A stretch of DNA of 64,000 bases from Dokdonella_A sp963758365 (GTDB taxonomy: Bacteria > Pseudomonadota > Gammaproteobacteria > Xanthomonadales > Rhodanobacteraceae), in contig CAVWVB010000001.1 in assembly GCA_963758365.1 (NCBI GenBank), forward strand, positions 1,612,001-1,676,000, given 5' to 3'. The notes below the pieces were generated by a model that was not told the origin of the DNA, ran no database searches, and was given only the letters and a program-made list of their open reading frames with translations. A program made the translations under genes and the position numbers. This document shows positions 27,031-35,843 of this stretch, piece after piece. Every line of letters starts with the position of its first letter. Position 1 is the first letter of the stretch.

Positions 27031-29694
27031 TCACTTTTGCGCGAGGCGAACTGCCAGCCATTCCGGCAACTCGGCGAGTGCCGCATCCAGCGCCGGCGAA
27101 TCGACACCGCCGCCCTGTGCCAGATCGGGACGACCACCGCCCTTGCCCCCGATCAAGGCCGCTACGTGTCCGACGACATCACCGGCCTTGACGGTTGCAA
27201 GTGCCGCACCATGCACGCCGCCCACGAGTGCCACCTTGCCATCGCCGCCCGAAGCAAGAAGAACAACACAATCCTTCAGCTTCTGCTTGAGCCGATCGAC
27301 GCCGTCGCGCAATGCCCGCGCATCGAGGCCGTCGACACGCGCGGCGACTACGCTGATGGTGCCGACCTTGCGCGCATCCGCCGCGAGATCCTGGGTAGCC
27401 GAACTCGCAGCCCTGGACTTGAACGATTCCAGCTCGCGTTCAGTCTTTTTCTGCCGGTCGAACAGTTGGCGCAGCTTTTCGACGATCTCGGAACCACTGG
27501 CGAGGAGCAGCGCACCCACTTCGGCCAGGCGGGCCTCCTCTTCCGCCACGAATGCGATTGCTGCAGCGCCCGTCACTGCCTCGATACGGCGCACGCCCGC
27601 GGCGACGCCGCTCTCCGCGACGATCTTGAACAGGCCGATATCGCCGGTACGATCGACATGCGTGCCGCCGCAGAGTTCGGTCGAAAAGTCGCCCAGGCGC
27701 AGGACGCGCACCTCGTCGCCATATTTCTCTCCGAACAGCGCGAGCGCGCCGGATTCAATCGCGTCGGGATAGCTCATTTCACGGATCTCCGCTTCGGAAT
27801 TGCGGCGGATCTCGGCGTTGACCAGTTCCTCGATCCGACGCAGCTCCTGCACGCCGAGCGGCTCGAAGTGCGAGAAATCGAAACGCAACCGGTCCGGTGC
27901 GACCAGCGAACCCTTCTGCTGCACATGCGTGCCGAGTTCCTTGCGAAGCGCCGCGTGCAGCAGGTGCGTCGCCGAATGGTTGAGCACGGTCGCGGCGCGG
28001 CGATCCACATCGACCGCCGCGGATACTTCGGCTCCGGATTTCAGCGCCGCTCCATGCCAGCGCCCGACGTGCGCGTGGAATGCGCCACCCAGCTTGATCG
28101 TGTCGGCGACCTCGAACCGCCCCTCCGTATTCCAGAGCACCCCCGTATCGCCGACCTGGCCACCGGATTCCGCGTAAAACGGAGTGCGGTCGAGGATGAC
28201 CATCGCGTCGTCTCCGTCACCGATCATCGCGACGGAAAGTCCGTCGCGCACGATCGCGGCAACCGTTGCATCCTCCGCAACGAGCGCGCGGTAACCGAGG
28301 AAGCGGGTCGGCGCAAGCGAGCTTGCAAGTTCCGCAGGCAAGGAAGACCGACCCTCGAACTGGCTCGCGGAGCGCGCGCGCACGCGTTGCTGCTCCATCG
28401 CCTCCTCGAACCCGGCCATGTCCACCTCCTGGCCATGCTCGCGCGCGATGTCCGCGGTAAGGTCGACCGGGAACCCGTAGGTGTCATACAAGGTAAACGC
28501 GAGATGCCCGGGCACGATCTTCGGAGACGCTGCAGCACCGGTCTCCATCGAATGATCTCCCAGCACGGACTCAAGCAGTTTCATTCCCGTTTCGAGCGTC
28601 TCCGCGAAGCGCTCTTCCTCCTTGGCGAGCGCGGCCTGGACCAGGTCGCGCTTGGCCGGCAGCTCCGGGTACGCGTCACCCATCACTTCGACCAGAACCG
28701 GCACGAGCCTGGAGAAGAACGGCTGCTTCTGCCCGAGCATCCAGCCATGGCGCAGCGCGCGGCGGATGATCCGGCGCAGCACGTAACCGCGGCCCTCGTT
28801 GGACGGCAAGACGCCATCGACGATCAGGAACGCGCATGCACGGATATGGTCGGCGATCACGCGCAGCGACTTGTTCTCGAGATCGCTGGTGCCGGTCAGC
28901 CGGGCCGCGGCGCGAATCAGATCCTGAAACAGATCGATTTCGTAGTTCGAATGCACGTGCTGCAGCACGGCGGCGAGCCGCTCCAGCCCCAAACCCGTAT
29001 CGACGCACGGCGCGGGCAACGGCGACAGCGTGCCATCCGTGGCGCGATCGAACTGCATGAATACGAGATTCCAGATTTCGATGTAGCGATCGCCATCCTC
29101 GTCCGGCGAGCCCGGCGGGCCGCCGGCCACGGCGGGTCCGTGATCGTAGAAAATCTCCGTGCATGGCCCGCACGGCCCAGTATCGGCCATCTGCCAGAAA
29201 TTGTCCGACGCATAGGGCGCACCCTTGTTGTCGCCGATGCGCACGATGCGCGCGGACGGCACGCCGATGTCCCTGTTCCAGATTTCGAAGGCTTCGTCGT
29301 CGGTGTGATAAACCGTGATCCAGAGGCGCTCCTCGTCGAGTTCGAGTACGCGGGTCAGGAACTCCCAGGCCCAGGCGATCGCTTCGCGCTTGAAGTAGTC
29401 CCCGAACGACCAGTTCCCGAGCATCTCGAAAAACGTGTGGTGACGCGCGGTGTAGCCGACCGAATCGAGGTCGTTGTGCTTGCCGCCCGCGCGCAGGCAG
29501 CGCTGCACATCCGCCGCGCGCACGAACCTCAGTTTCTCACTGCCGAGAAACACGTTTTTGAACTGCACCATGCCCGAGTTGGTGAACAACAGGGTTGGGT
29601 CGTTGGCTGGCACCAGCGACGCCGACGGCACGATCGTATGTCCCTTGGACCGGAAGAACTCCAGGAACGCGGAACGGATTTCGGAGGTTTTCAT
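27031..29694 (-). CDS. alaS: Alanyl-tRNA synthetase
   Basis: 887 aa from ATG 29694 (MKTSEIRSAFLEFF); a frame start five codons earlier is less likely. Class II catalytic core with TLLFTNSGMVQFK and the ARHHTFFEMLGN motif. The editing domain has the zinc-binding HSATHLLHAAL and CGGTHVDRTGDIG. The C-Ala domain (VVLLASGGDGKVALVGGVH) with a conserved GGGGR-like end (GGKGGGRPDLAQGGG) closes the protein. It follows recX and precedes csrA, the conserved gammaproteobacterial order. Confidence 0.96.
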   Translation of the reverse strand: MKTSEIRSAFLEFFRSKGHTIVPSASLVPANDPTLLFTNSGMVQFKNVFLGSEKLRFVRAADVQRCLRAGGKHNDLDSVGYTARHHTFFEMLGNWSFGDYFKREAIAWAWEFLTRVLELDEERLWITVYHTDDEAFEIWNRDIGVPSARIVRIGDNKGAPYASDNFWQMADTGPCGPCTEIFYDHGPAVAGGPPGSPDEDGDRYIEIWNLVFMQFDRATDGTLSPLPAPCVDTGLGLERLAAVLQHVHSNYEIDLFQDLIRAAARLTGTSDLENKSLRVIADHIRACAFLIVDGVLPSNEGRGYVLRRIIRRALRHGWMLGQKQPFFSRLVPVLVEVMGDAYPELPAKRDLVQAALAKEEERFAETLETGMKLLESVLGDHSMETGAAASPKIVPGHLAFTLYDTYGFPVDLTADIAREHGQEVDMAGFEEAMEQQRVRARSASQFEGRSSLPAELASSLAPTRFLGYRALVAEDATVAAIVRDGLSVAMIGDGDDAMVILDRTPFYAESGGQVGDTGVLWNTEGRFEVADTIKLGGAFHAHVGRWHGAALKSGAEVSAAVDVDRRAATVLNHSATHLLHAALRKELGTHVQQKGSLVAPDRLRFDFSHFEPLGVQELRRIEELVNAEIRRNSEAEIREMSYPDAIESGALALFGEKYGDEVRVLRLGDFSTELCGGTHVDRTGDIGLFKIVAESGVAAGVRRIEAVTGAAAIAFVAEEEARLAEVGALLLASGSEIVEKLRQLFDRQKKTERELESFKSRAASSATQDLAADARKVGTISVVAARVDGLDARALRDGVDRLKQKLKDCVVLLASGGDGKVALVGGVHGAALATVKAGDVVGHVAALIGGKGGGRPDLAQGGGVDSPALDAALAELPEWLAVRLAQK

Positions 29695-29757
29695 GGATAC
29701 CGAAAGCATGAAAGACGAATGTCGGACACGACGGCGTGCGGCCCGGCCGGCGGGTTG

Positions 29758-30243
29758 TCAATCGACCGCTTCGCCCGGATCGTCCACATTCATGCGCGTG
29801 ACCGCACGTACTGTCGCCGGATCGAAGCCGCGGCGCAAGAGAAAGCCGGCACGCCGCGCGCGCTCGTCCCGGTCCGTGGGAGCAGTGGCACCGAAGCGCC
29901 GCCGCAATTGGACCCGGGCCAACGCGGTCCACCCGACATCGATTTCGGCGATGGTCCTGCGCACCTCGGCGCGGCCGAGGCCGTGCGATATCAACTCCGC
30001 TTCGATCCGCCGCGGACCGTAGCCCTGCGCAATGCGTCGCCGTGCGAGGCTCTCCGCGAAGCGCTGGTCACTCTGGAAGTCGCGATCCTTGAGGCGATGG
30101 ATCGCCGCAGCGGCCTCTCCAGCGTCGTGCCCGCGCGTGGTGAGCTTGGTCTCGAGTTCCCGCGCCGAGTGTTCGCGCCGCGCAAGCAGGCCGAGCGCCT
30201 TGTCATAGACGCTGCGCGCGTCACCCTTCGGTTTGCGCGCCAA
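29758..30243 (-). CDS. recX: RecA regulator RecX
   Basis: 161 aa helical-repeat protein that caps RecA filaments and blocks their extension. Typical motifs are YDKALGLLARREHSARELETKL, YGPRRIEAELISHGL and the C-terminal RRGFDPATVRAV. It starts 6 bases after the recA stop, so it is cotranscribed with recA. Confidence 0.93.
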   Translation of the reverse strand: MARKPKGDARSVYDKALGLLARREHSARELETKLTTRGHDAGEAAAAIHRLKDRDFQSDQRFAESLARRRIAQGYGPRRIEAELISHGLGRAEVRRTIAEIDVGWTALARVQLRRRFGATAPTDRDERARRAGFLLRRGFDPATVRAVTRMNVDDPGEAVD

Positions 30244-30249
30244 CGTTCG

Positions 30250-31287
30250 TTATGCCTCTTCCTCGACCGCCGCCGGCGCGGCGACGGTCGCCTTTTCCGG
30301 TTTGGCCAGCAATTTCGCACGCAGCTGCGCATCGATCGCGGTCGCGACCTCCGGATGTTCCTTGAGGTACTGGCGGACGTTGTCCTTGCCTTGGCCAATA
30401 CGATCACCGTTGTAGCTGTACCAGGCGCCGGACTTTTCGACCAGATTGTGGATCACGCCGAGTTCGATCAGTTCGCCCTCGCGCGATGAGCCTTCACCGT
30501 ACAGGATCTCGAATTCGGCCTGACGGAACGGCGGCGCCACCTTGTTCTTGACCACCTTGACGCGCGTCTCCGACCCGATCACCTCGTCGCCGCGTTTGAT
30601 CGCTCCGATGCGCCGGATGTCCAGGCGCACCGACGCATAGAATTTCAGCGCGTTGCCACCGGTCGTCGTTTCCGGGCTGCCGAACATCACGCCGATCTTC
30701 ATGCGAATCTGGTTGATGAAGACGACCAAGGTCCCTGATTTCTTTATGTTCGCAGTGAGCTTTCGCAATGCCTGACTCATCAGACGCGCCTGCAGGCCCA
30801 CATGCGAATCACCCATTTCACCTTCGATCTCGGCCTTCGGGGTGAGCGCCGCGACCGAATCGATGACGACCACATCGACCGAATTGGAGCGCACCAGCAT
30901 GTCCGCGATCTCGAGCGCCTGCTCGCCGGTGTCGGGTTGCGAGACCAGCAGATCGTCGACGTTGACACCGAGCTTTTCGGCATAGGTTGGATCCAGCGCA
31001 TGCTCGGCATCGATGAACGCCGCAGTGCCGCCGTTGCGCTGGCAACTCGCAATCACCTGCAGGGTCAGCGTGGTCTTCCCGGACGACTCCGGGCCATAGA
31101 TCTCGACGACGCGCCCACGCGGCAGACCGCCGACGCCGAGCGCAACGTCGAGTCCGAGCGAGCCGGTCGACACGACTTCGATTGCCTCGTCGACGCGATC
31201 GCCCATGCGCATGACCGCGCCCTTGCCGAACTGCTTCTCGATCTGGCTCAGGGCAGAGGCGAGCGCGCGGCGCTTGTTGTCGTCCAT
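30250..31287 (-). CDS. recA: Recombinase RecA
   Basis: 345 aa DNA strand-exchange protein and coprotease for LexA cleavage. The N-terminus DDNKRRALASALSQIEKQFGKG, Walker A GPESSGKTTL, Walker B VVVIDSVAAL, the L2 region with FINQIRMKIGVMFGSPETTTGGNALKFY, and an acidic C-terminus (AAVEEEA) are present. It forms an operon with recX. In the upstream gap (31288-31410) a GATAAT hexamer on the minus strand could be a -10; no clear LexA operator of the CTGT-N8-ACAG type was seen there. Confidence 0.98.
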   Translation of the reverse strand: MDDNKRRALASALSQIEKQFGKGAVMRMGDRVDEAIEVVSTGSLGLDVALGVGGLPRGRVVEIYGPESSGKTTLTLQVIASCQRNGGTAAFIDAEHALDPTYAEKLGVNVDDLLVSQPDTGEQALEIADMLVRSNSVDVVVIDSVAALTPKAEIEGEMGDSHVGLQARLMSQALRKLTANIKKSGTLVVFINQIRMKIGVMFGSPETTTGGNALKFYASVRLDIRRIGAIKRGDEVIGSETRVKVVKNKVAPPFRQAEFEILYGEGSSREGELIELGVIHNLVEKSGAWYSYNGDRIGQGKDNVRQYLKEHPEVATAIDAQLRAKLLAKPEKATVAAPAAVEEEA

Positions 31288-31410
31288 CGTGTATTCCTCT
31301 CATGGTTGTCGCGGCGAATCTGCCGCTGCGGCGTCTCAGGGATCAAGACATGCCGAAATCGAAGCCGATTATCCCACAGCCACCGCGATGTGCGATCCGC
31401 CGATCGCGTA

Positions 31411-31920
31411 TCAGCTCGTAAGAATCCGTCGTACTCCGTCGAGCGCGGCGCCGACGGTCTGCCTGCGTACGGCTTCGCGATCACCGTCGAAATGGAACAG
31501 CTCGGCGTGCGCATAACCTCCGCGGCGTTTCCAGCCGATCCACACCGTACCGACCGGTTTGTCCGACGTACCACCCGAGGGCCCGGCCACGCCGGTCACC
31601 GCGACCGCGACACCGGCGCCATAGCGCGCGAGTGCACCGGAAACCATCTCGACTACGGTCTCCTGACTCACCGCGCCGCAGCGCTCCAGGGTCTGCGGCT
31701 GAACTCCGAGCAGCGCTTCCTTGGCCTCGTAGCTGTAGGCGACGACGCCGCACTCGAACCAGGCCGAACTGCCCACGACATCGGTCAGCACCTTGGCAAT
31801 CCAGCCTCCGGTGCAGGACTCGGCGGCGACCAGCGTCTGACCGCAGCCGAGCAGGGACTGCGCGACAGCGCGCGCCTGCGCGTTGAGCGCCTGGTCGCTG
31901 GGAATCGCAGTCACGGTCAT
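31411..31920 (-). CDS. pncC: Nicotinamide-nucleotide amidohydrolase PncC (CinA C-terminal type)
   Basis: 169 aa, matching the stand-alone CinA C-terminal domain. It hydrolyses NMN to NaMN in pyridine nucleotide recycling. Family motifs are LVAAESCTGGWIAKVLTDVVGSSAWFECGVVAYS and VAVTGVAGPSGGTSDKPVGTVWIGW. It precedes recA, as in many gammaproteobacteria. Confidence 0.93.
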   Translation of the reverse strand: MTVTAIPSDQALNAQARAVAQSLLGCGQTLVAAESCTGGWIAKVLTDVVGSSAWFECGVVAYSYEAKEALLGVQPQTLERCGAVSQETVVEMVSGALARYGAGVAVAVTGVAGPSGGTSDKPVGTVWIGWKRRGGYAHAELFHFDGDREAVRRQTVGAALDGVRRILTS

Positions 31921-32062
31921 CGTCAGTCCGGGTCGGTTCGGAGCCGCGAGAATACTCCTGCATCACCTGCGCGCGACGCATGCCGCTCGGTGCAGATGCG
32001 CCATCGATCGTCGACATCGATCGCGATCCACTATGATCGTCCCGCAATGCTGCCGGGGCGTC

Positions 32063-33010
32063 ATGGCTGACCTCTTTGTTTCCTACTCGCGTCAGGACAA
32101 GGCTCGCGTCGCGCGACTCGTCGCCGCACTCGAGGCCGAAGGGTGGACCGTGTGGTGGGATGCGGCGATTGCTCCGGGCCAGGAATTCGATCGCCTGATC
32201 GAACAGGAACTGCGCTCGGCAGGTGCGGTCGTCGTGGTCTGGACGCCGACTTCGGTGGCCTCGCGCTGGGTGCGTGGCGAGGCCCGCTTCGCCGCGGACC
32301 TCAACACACTGATTCCCGTGCGCTTCGACGCCGCGGAATTGCCGCTCGACGTGCGTGCCCTGCATACGACCGATCTCGATGCCTGGGAGCAGGATCGGCA
32401 ATCCGACGCGCTCCTTCAACTGACCGATGCGATCAGGGCCCTGGTGGCGCCATCGCGTGCACCCACCCGGCCGCCTTCCCGGCCCAGCGCCCCTGGCCGC
32501 AGCGAATTCGACACCGCAATCGCGGCACTCGAAGCAAGACGCGATGCCCTGGGTGACGCAGTCGTCGATGCCGCCCTGGCAGGACTGCGCGCCAACTCCG
32601 GCATCGCCGATGATTCCGCGGCGCAGACACCGCAGCTCAAGCAGGTCACACTGCTGTTCGTCGATGCGACTGGCGGGACCCTTGCCGGCGATGCGGTTCA
32701 CCCCGAAGACCTGCACGAGGCGATGTCCCTGCTCCTGCGCCGGGTGACGCGCGTCGTCGAGCGATACCACGGTCAGGTGCTGAGCCACACCGGAGATGCG
32801 ATTCTCGCTGTCTTCGGCGGGATCGTCGCCGCCGAAAGCGACGCCGAGAACGCGGTGCGTGCCGGTCTGGCAATCGTCGCCGCCGAACCGGAAGTCACAC
32901 CCGAACAAGGCCGTGATCGGCAAAGGTGCAGTGCTGCAGAAGCACGCCGCGCTGATCATCGACGCGGACACGAGAAATCGGTTTCTGGACGATGTACCGC
33001 ACCACCGTGA
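32063..33010 (+). CDS. TIR-domain protein with truncated class III cyclase domain
   Basis: 315 aa from ATG 32063. Residues 1-115 are a TIR domain: LFVSYSRQDKARV, GWTVWWDAAIAPGQEF and SRWVRGEARFA, the last with the glutamate expected for an NADase-type TIR. A Pro/Ser-rich linker follows. From about residue 193 comes the first half of a class III nucleotide cyclase domain (QVTLLFVDATGGT with one metal Asp, HTGDAILAVFGG with the other). The second half with the Asn/Arg catalytic residues is missing; after EVTPEQ the frame becomes Arg-rich nonsense. A second frame (about 32908-33047) carries a cyclase-like tail. Probably a decayed or truncated signalling gene. Confidence 0.7.
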   Translation: MADLFVSYSRQDKARVARLVAALEAEGWTVWWDAAIAPGQEFDRLIEQELRSAGAVVVVWTPTSVASRWVRGEARFAADLNTLIPVRFDAAELPLDVRALHTTDLDAWEQDRQSDALLQLTDAIRALVAPSRAPTRPPSRPSAPGRSEFDTAIAALEARRDALGDAVVDAALAGLRANSGIADDSAAQTPQLKQVTLLFVDATGGTLAGDAVHPEDLHEAMSLLLRRVTRVVERYHGQVLSHTGDAILAVFGGIVAAESDAENAVRAGLAIVAAEPEVTPEQGRDRQRCSAAEARRADHRRGHEKSVSGRCTAPP

Positions 33011-33179
33011 AATTGTCTCGGCGTGGAATCGGCGACCGGGAGGGTGACACGCGGCACGCGAGTCGAGCGTGCATCGCTTCGCTCGCGGACGCAGGCAATC
33101 GCGTGGGCCCACCTTGGACCAGGGCTGGAGAAGCGGCGACGGCGGCCGGTACACTGACCTGCCGCATGAGGCCAGCCCG

Positions 33180-35843
33180 TTGCCCGACGCCCACACCGAT
33201 CCGCACGCCGCGAAAAACCACACGCCGCTGATGCGCCAGTACTTCGCCGCGAAGGCGGAGTACGCGGACACGCTGCTGTTCTTTCGCATGGGGGATTTCT
33301 ACGAGCTGTTTTACGACGACGCGCGCAAGGCGGCACGGCTGCTCGACATCACGCTGACCCAGCGCGGCACATCCGCGGGTGCGCCGATTCCGATGGCCGG
33401 CGTGCCGTATCACGCGGTCGAAGGATATCTCGCCAGACTCGTCAGGCTCGGCGAATCCATCGCGATCTGCGAACAGATCGGCGACCCGGCCGCGGCGAAG
33501 GGTCTGGTCGAGCGCAAGGTGGTGCGCGTGATCACCCCGGGCACGGTCACCGACGCGGCCCTGCTCGAGGACCGGCGTGACAACCTGCTGCTCGCACTCG
33601 CCGGCGATCCGGACGGACCCTGCGGCATGGCCTGGGTCGACCTCTCGGCCGGCCGCTTCCTGCTCAGCGAGATCACCGACGCCGAGGCGCTCGCCGCCGA
33701 ACTCGCGCGACTGGCGCCTGCCGAGACGCTCATCGGCGAGGACATTGCCTGGCCCGCATGCGTGACCGCCCTGCCCGGCCTGCGCAAGCGCGCGCCCTGG
33801 CATTTCGACATGACAACCGCAGCACGCGAGCTCGCGCGTTTCTTCGGCACGCGCGATCTGTCGGGCTTCGGCTGCGACGGCGCGCCGCTCGCGGTCGCTG
33901 CGGCCGGGGCGCTCCTCGGTTATCTGATGGAGACCCAGAAATCCGCACTCCCCCATCTTACCGGTCTGGGTGTGGAAAATGCGTCCGAGACCATCGCGCT
34001 CGACGCGGCGACGCGGCGCAATCTGGAACTCGACACGCACGCGAGCGGGGAGCGCGAGTACACGCTGCTCGGTGTACTCGATCACACGATCACGCCGATG
34101 GGCGCGCGCCTGCTCAGGCGCTGGCTGCATCGCCCGCTGCGCGGACGCCATGTGCTGAACCGACGCCACCAGGCGATCGGTGCCCTGATCGACCGGCGCG
34201 ATCATGACGATCTGCGCGAGATCCTGCGCGGCATCGGTGACCTCGAGCGCATTCTTGCGCGGGTCGCGCTGCGTTCGGCGCGTCCACGCGATTTGTCGAC
34301 CCTGCGCGACGGCCTTGCGCTGGCACCACGATTGCGCGACGTGGTTCCCTCGACGCTCCTGCAAGACAGCAAGGATCAGGAAGGCGCGGTCCGCGGCCGC
34401 GCATCCCGCAGTTCCAGTCCCTTGCTCGACGAACTGCTCGAGCACCTCGGCAATCATGCGGATATTGCTGCGCACCTTGCCGCCGCCGTCGTGGAGTCGC
34501 CACCGATTCTGCAGCGCGATGGCGGCGTGATCCACGCCGGTTTCGATGCGGAACTCGACGAACTGCGCGCCCTCGCGACCAATGCAGACCAGTTCCTGGT
34601 CGACTTCGAGCAGCGTGAGAAAGCCGCCACCGGTATCGCGACGCTCAAGGTCGGGTACAACCGCGTGCATGGCTACTACATCGAGATCAGCAAGGGTCAG
34701 ACCGCCAAGGCGCCGGTGCACTACACACGCCGGCAGACGATCAAGGGCGCCGAACGCTACGTGACGGAGGAGCTCAAGGCGTTCGAGGACAAGGTGCTCT
34801 CCGCGCGCGAGCGCTCCCTGATGCGCGAGCGCGCGCTCTACGACGCACTGCTCGAGTTTCTGATCGGACATCTCGCGTCGCTGCAGGCTGCAGCGGGCGC
34901 AATTGCCGAGCTCGATGTGCTCGCGAACCTCGCCGAACGTGCGCACGCCCTTGGCTGGAACCGCCCCGATCTCGTCGACGATGCGGGCATCCGCATCGTG
35001 CGTGGCCGCCACCCGGTCGTCGAACACGTGCGCACGGAACCCTTCGAACCCAACGATCTGGTTCTCGACGACGCCCGCCGCATGCTGATCGTCACGGGTC
35101 CCAACATGGGCGGAAAGTCGACCTACATGCGCCAGGCCGCGTTGATCGTGCTGCTCGCGCACATCGGCAGTTTCGTACCGGCCGACGCGACGACAATCGG
35201 TCCGATCGACCGCATATTCACGCGCATCGGTGCCGGCGACGACCTCGCGCGCGGACAGTCCACCTTCATGGTCGAGATGAGCGAGACCGCAAACATCCTG
35301 CATAACGCGACCGCATCGAGCCTGGTGCTGATGGATGAAGTGGGTCGCGGCACGTCGACGTACGACGGCCTCGCGCTCGCGCGCGCTGCCGCGGTTTCGC
35401 TCGCAACGAGGAATCGCGCGTTCACGCTGTTCGCAACCCACTACTTCGAGCTGACCGAGCTCGCCGCGCAATTCGACGGCATCGCCAACGTGCATCTCGA
35501 CGCGGTCGAATACCACGACAGGGAACACGGCGACCAGCTCGTTTTCATGCATGCAGTCAAGGACGGGCCGGCAAACCGCAGCTTCGGCCTGCAGGTCGCG
35601 GCGCTTGCGGGTCTGCCGAAAGCAGTGATCGCCGATGCGCGACGCACACTCGACATGCTTGAGCGCGGCCCCGCGCCGACGCGAGAAAAATCACATGCCG
35701 GTACAGACTCCGCGCAGCTCGGACTGTTCGCACCGGCAGCGCGATCGGCCGCGGACGACGCGCTGCGCGACCTCGATCCCGATACGTTGACACCGCGCGA
35801 TGCCCTCGACGCGCTCTACCGGCTCAAGAAGCTGGTCCGATGA
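33180..35843 (+). CDS. mutS: DNA mismatch repair protein MutS
   Basis: 887 aa using TTG 33180, which has a GAGG ribosome site 8 bases upstream. This puts HTPLMRQYFAAKAEY at the same distance from the start as in E. coli MutS. The open frame reaches ATG 33069, but that extension is not conserved. The mismatch-contact motif FFRMGDFYELF, the connector and lever domains, and the ATPase are all present: Walker A GPNMGGKSTYM, the signature FMVEMSETANIL, and Walker B LVLMDEVGRGTSTYDG. The stop overlaps the acyltransferase start by 4 bases. Confidence 0.95.
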   Translation: MPDAHTDPHAAKNHTPLMRQYFAAKAEYADTLLFFRMGDFYELFYDDARKAARLLDITLTQRGTSAGAPIPMAGVPYHAVEGYLARLVRLGESIAICEQIGDPAAAKGLVERKVVRVITPGTVTDAALLEDRRDNLLLALAGDPDGPCGMAWVDLSAGRFLLSEITDAEALAAELARLAPAETLIGEDIAWPACVTALPGLRKRAPWHFDMTTAARELARFFGTRDLSGFGCDGAPLAVAAAGALLGYLMETQKSALPHLTGLGVENASETIALDAATRRNLELDTHASGEREYTLLGVLDHTITPMGARLLRRWLHRPLRGRHVLNRRHQAIGALIDRRDHDDLREILRGIGDLERILARVALRSARPRDLSTLRDGLALAPRLRDVVPSTLLQDSKDQEGAVRGRASRSSSPLLDELLEHLGNHADIAAHLAAAVVESPPILQRDGGVIHAGFDAELDELRALATNADQFLVDFEQREKAATGIATLKVGYNRVHGYYIEISKGQTAKAPVHYTRRQTIKGAERYVTEELKAFEDKVLSARERSLMRERALYDALLEFLIGHLASLQAAAGAIAELDVLANLAERAHALGWNRPDLVDDAGIRIVRGRHPVVEHVRTEPFEPNDLVLDDARRMLIVTGPNMGGKSTYMRQAALIVLLAHIGSFVPADATTIGPIDRIFTRIGAGDDLARGQSTFMVEMSETANILHNATASSLVLMDEVGRGTSTYDGLALARAAAVSLATRNRAFTLFATHYFELTELAAQFDGIANVHLDAVEYHDREHGDQLVFMHAVKDGPANRSFGLQVAALAGLPKAVIADARRTLDMLERGPAPTREKSHAGTDSAQLGLFAPAARSAADDALRDLDPDTLTPRDALDALYRLKKLVR

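Noticed and set aside
31288..31410. LexA operator upstream of recA
   Set aside because: Neither CTGT-N8-ACAG nor a xanthomonad-type TTAG..TACTA palindrome could be found; only a weak -10-like GATAAT is visible.
32895..35552. 885-codon open frame antisense to mutS, and similar long antisense frames over dnaE2, alaS, the sulfotransferase array and the secreted protein
   Set aside because: They mirror real genes in high-GC DNA, are Arg/Gln/Asp-biased, show no domain motifs and have no ribosome site; they are composition shadows.
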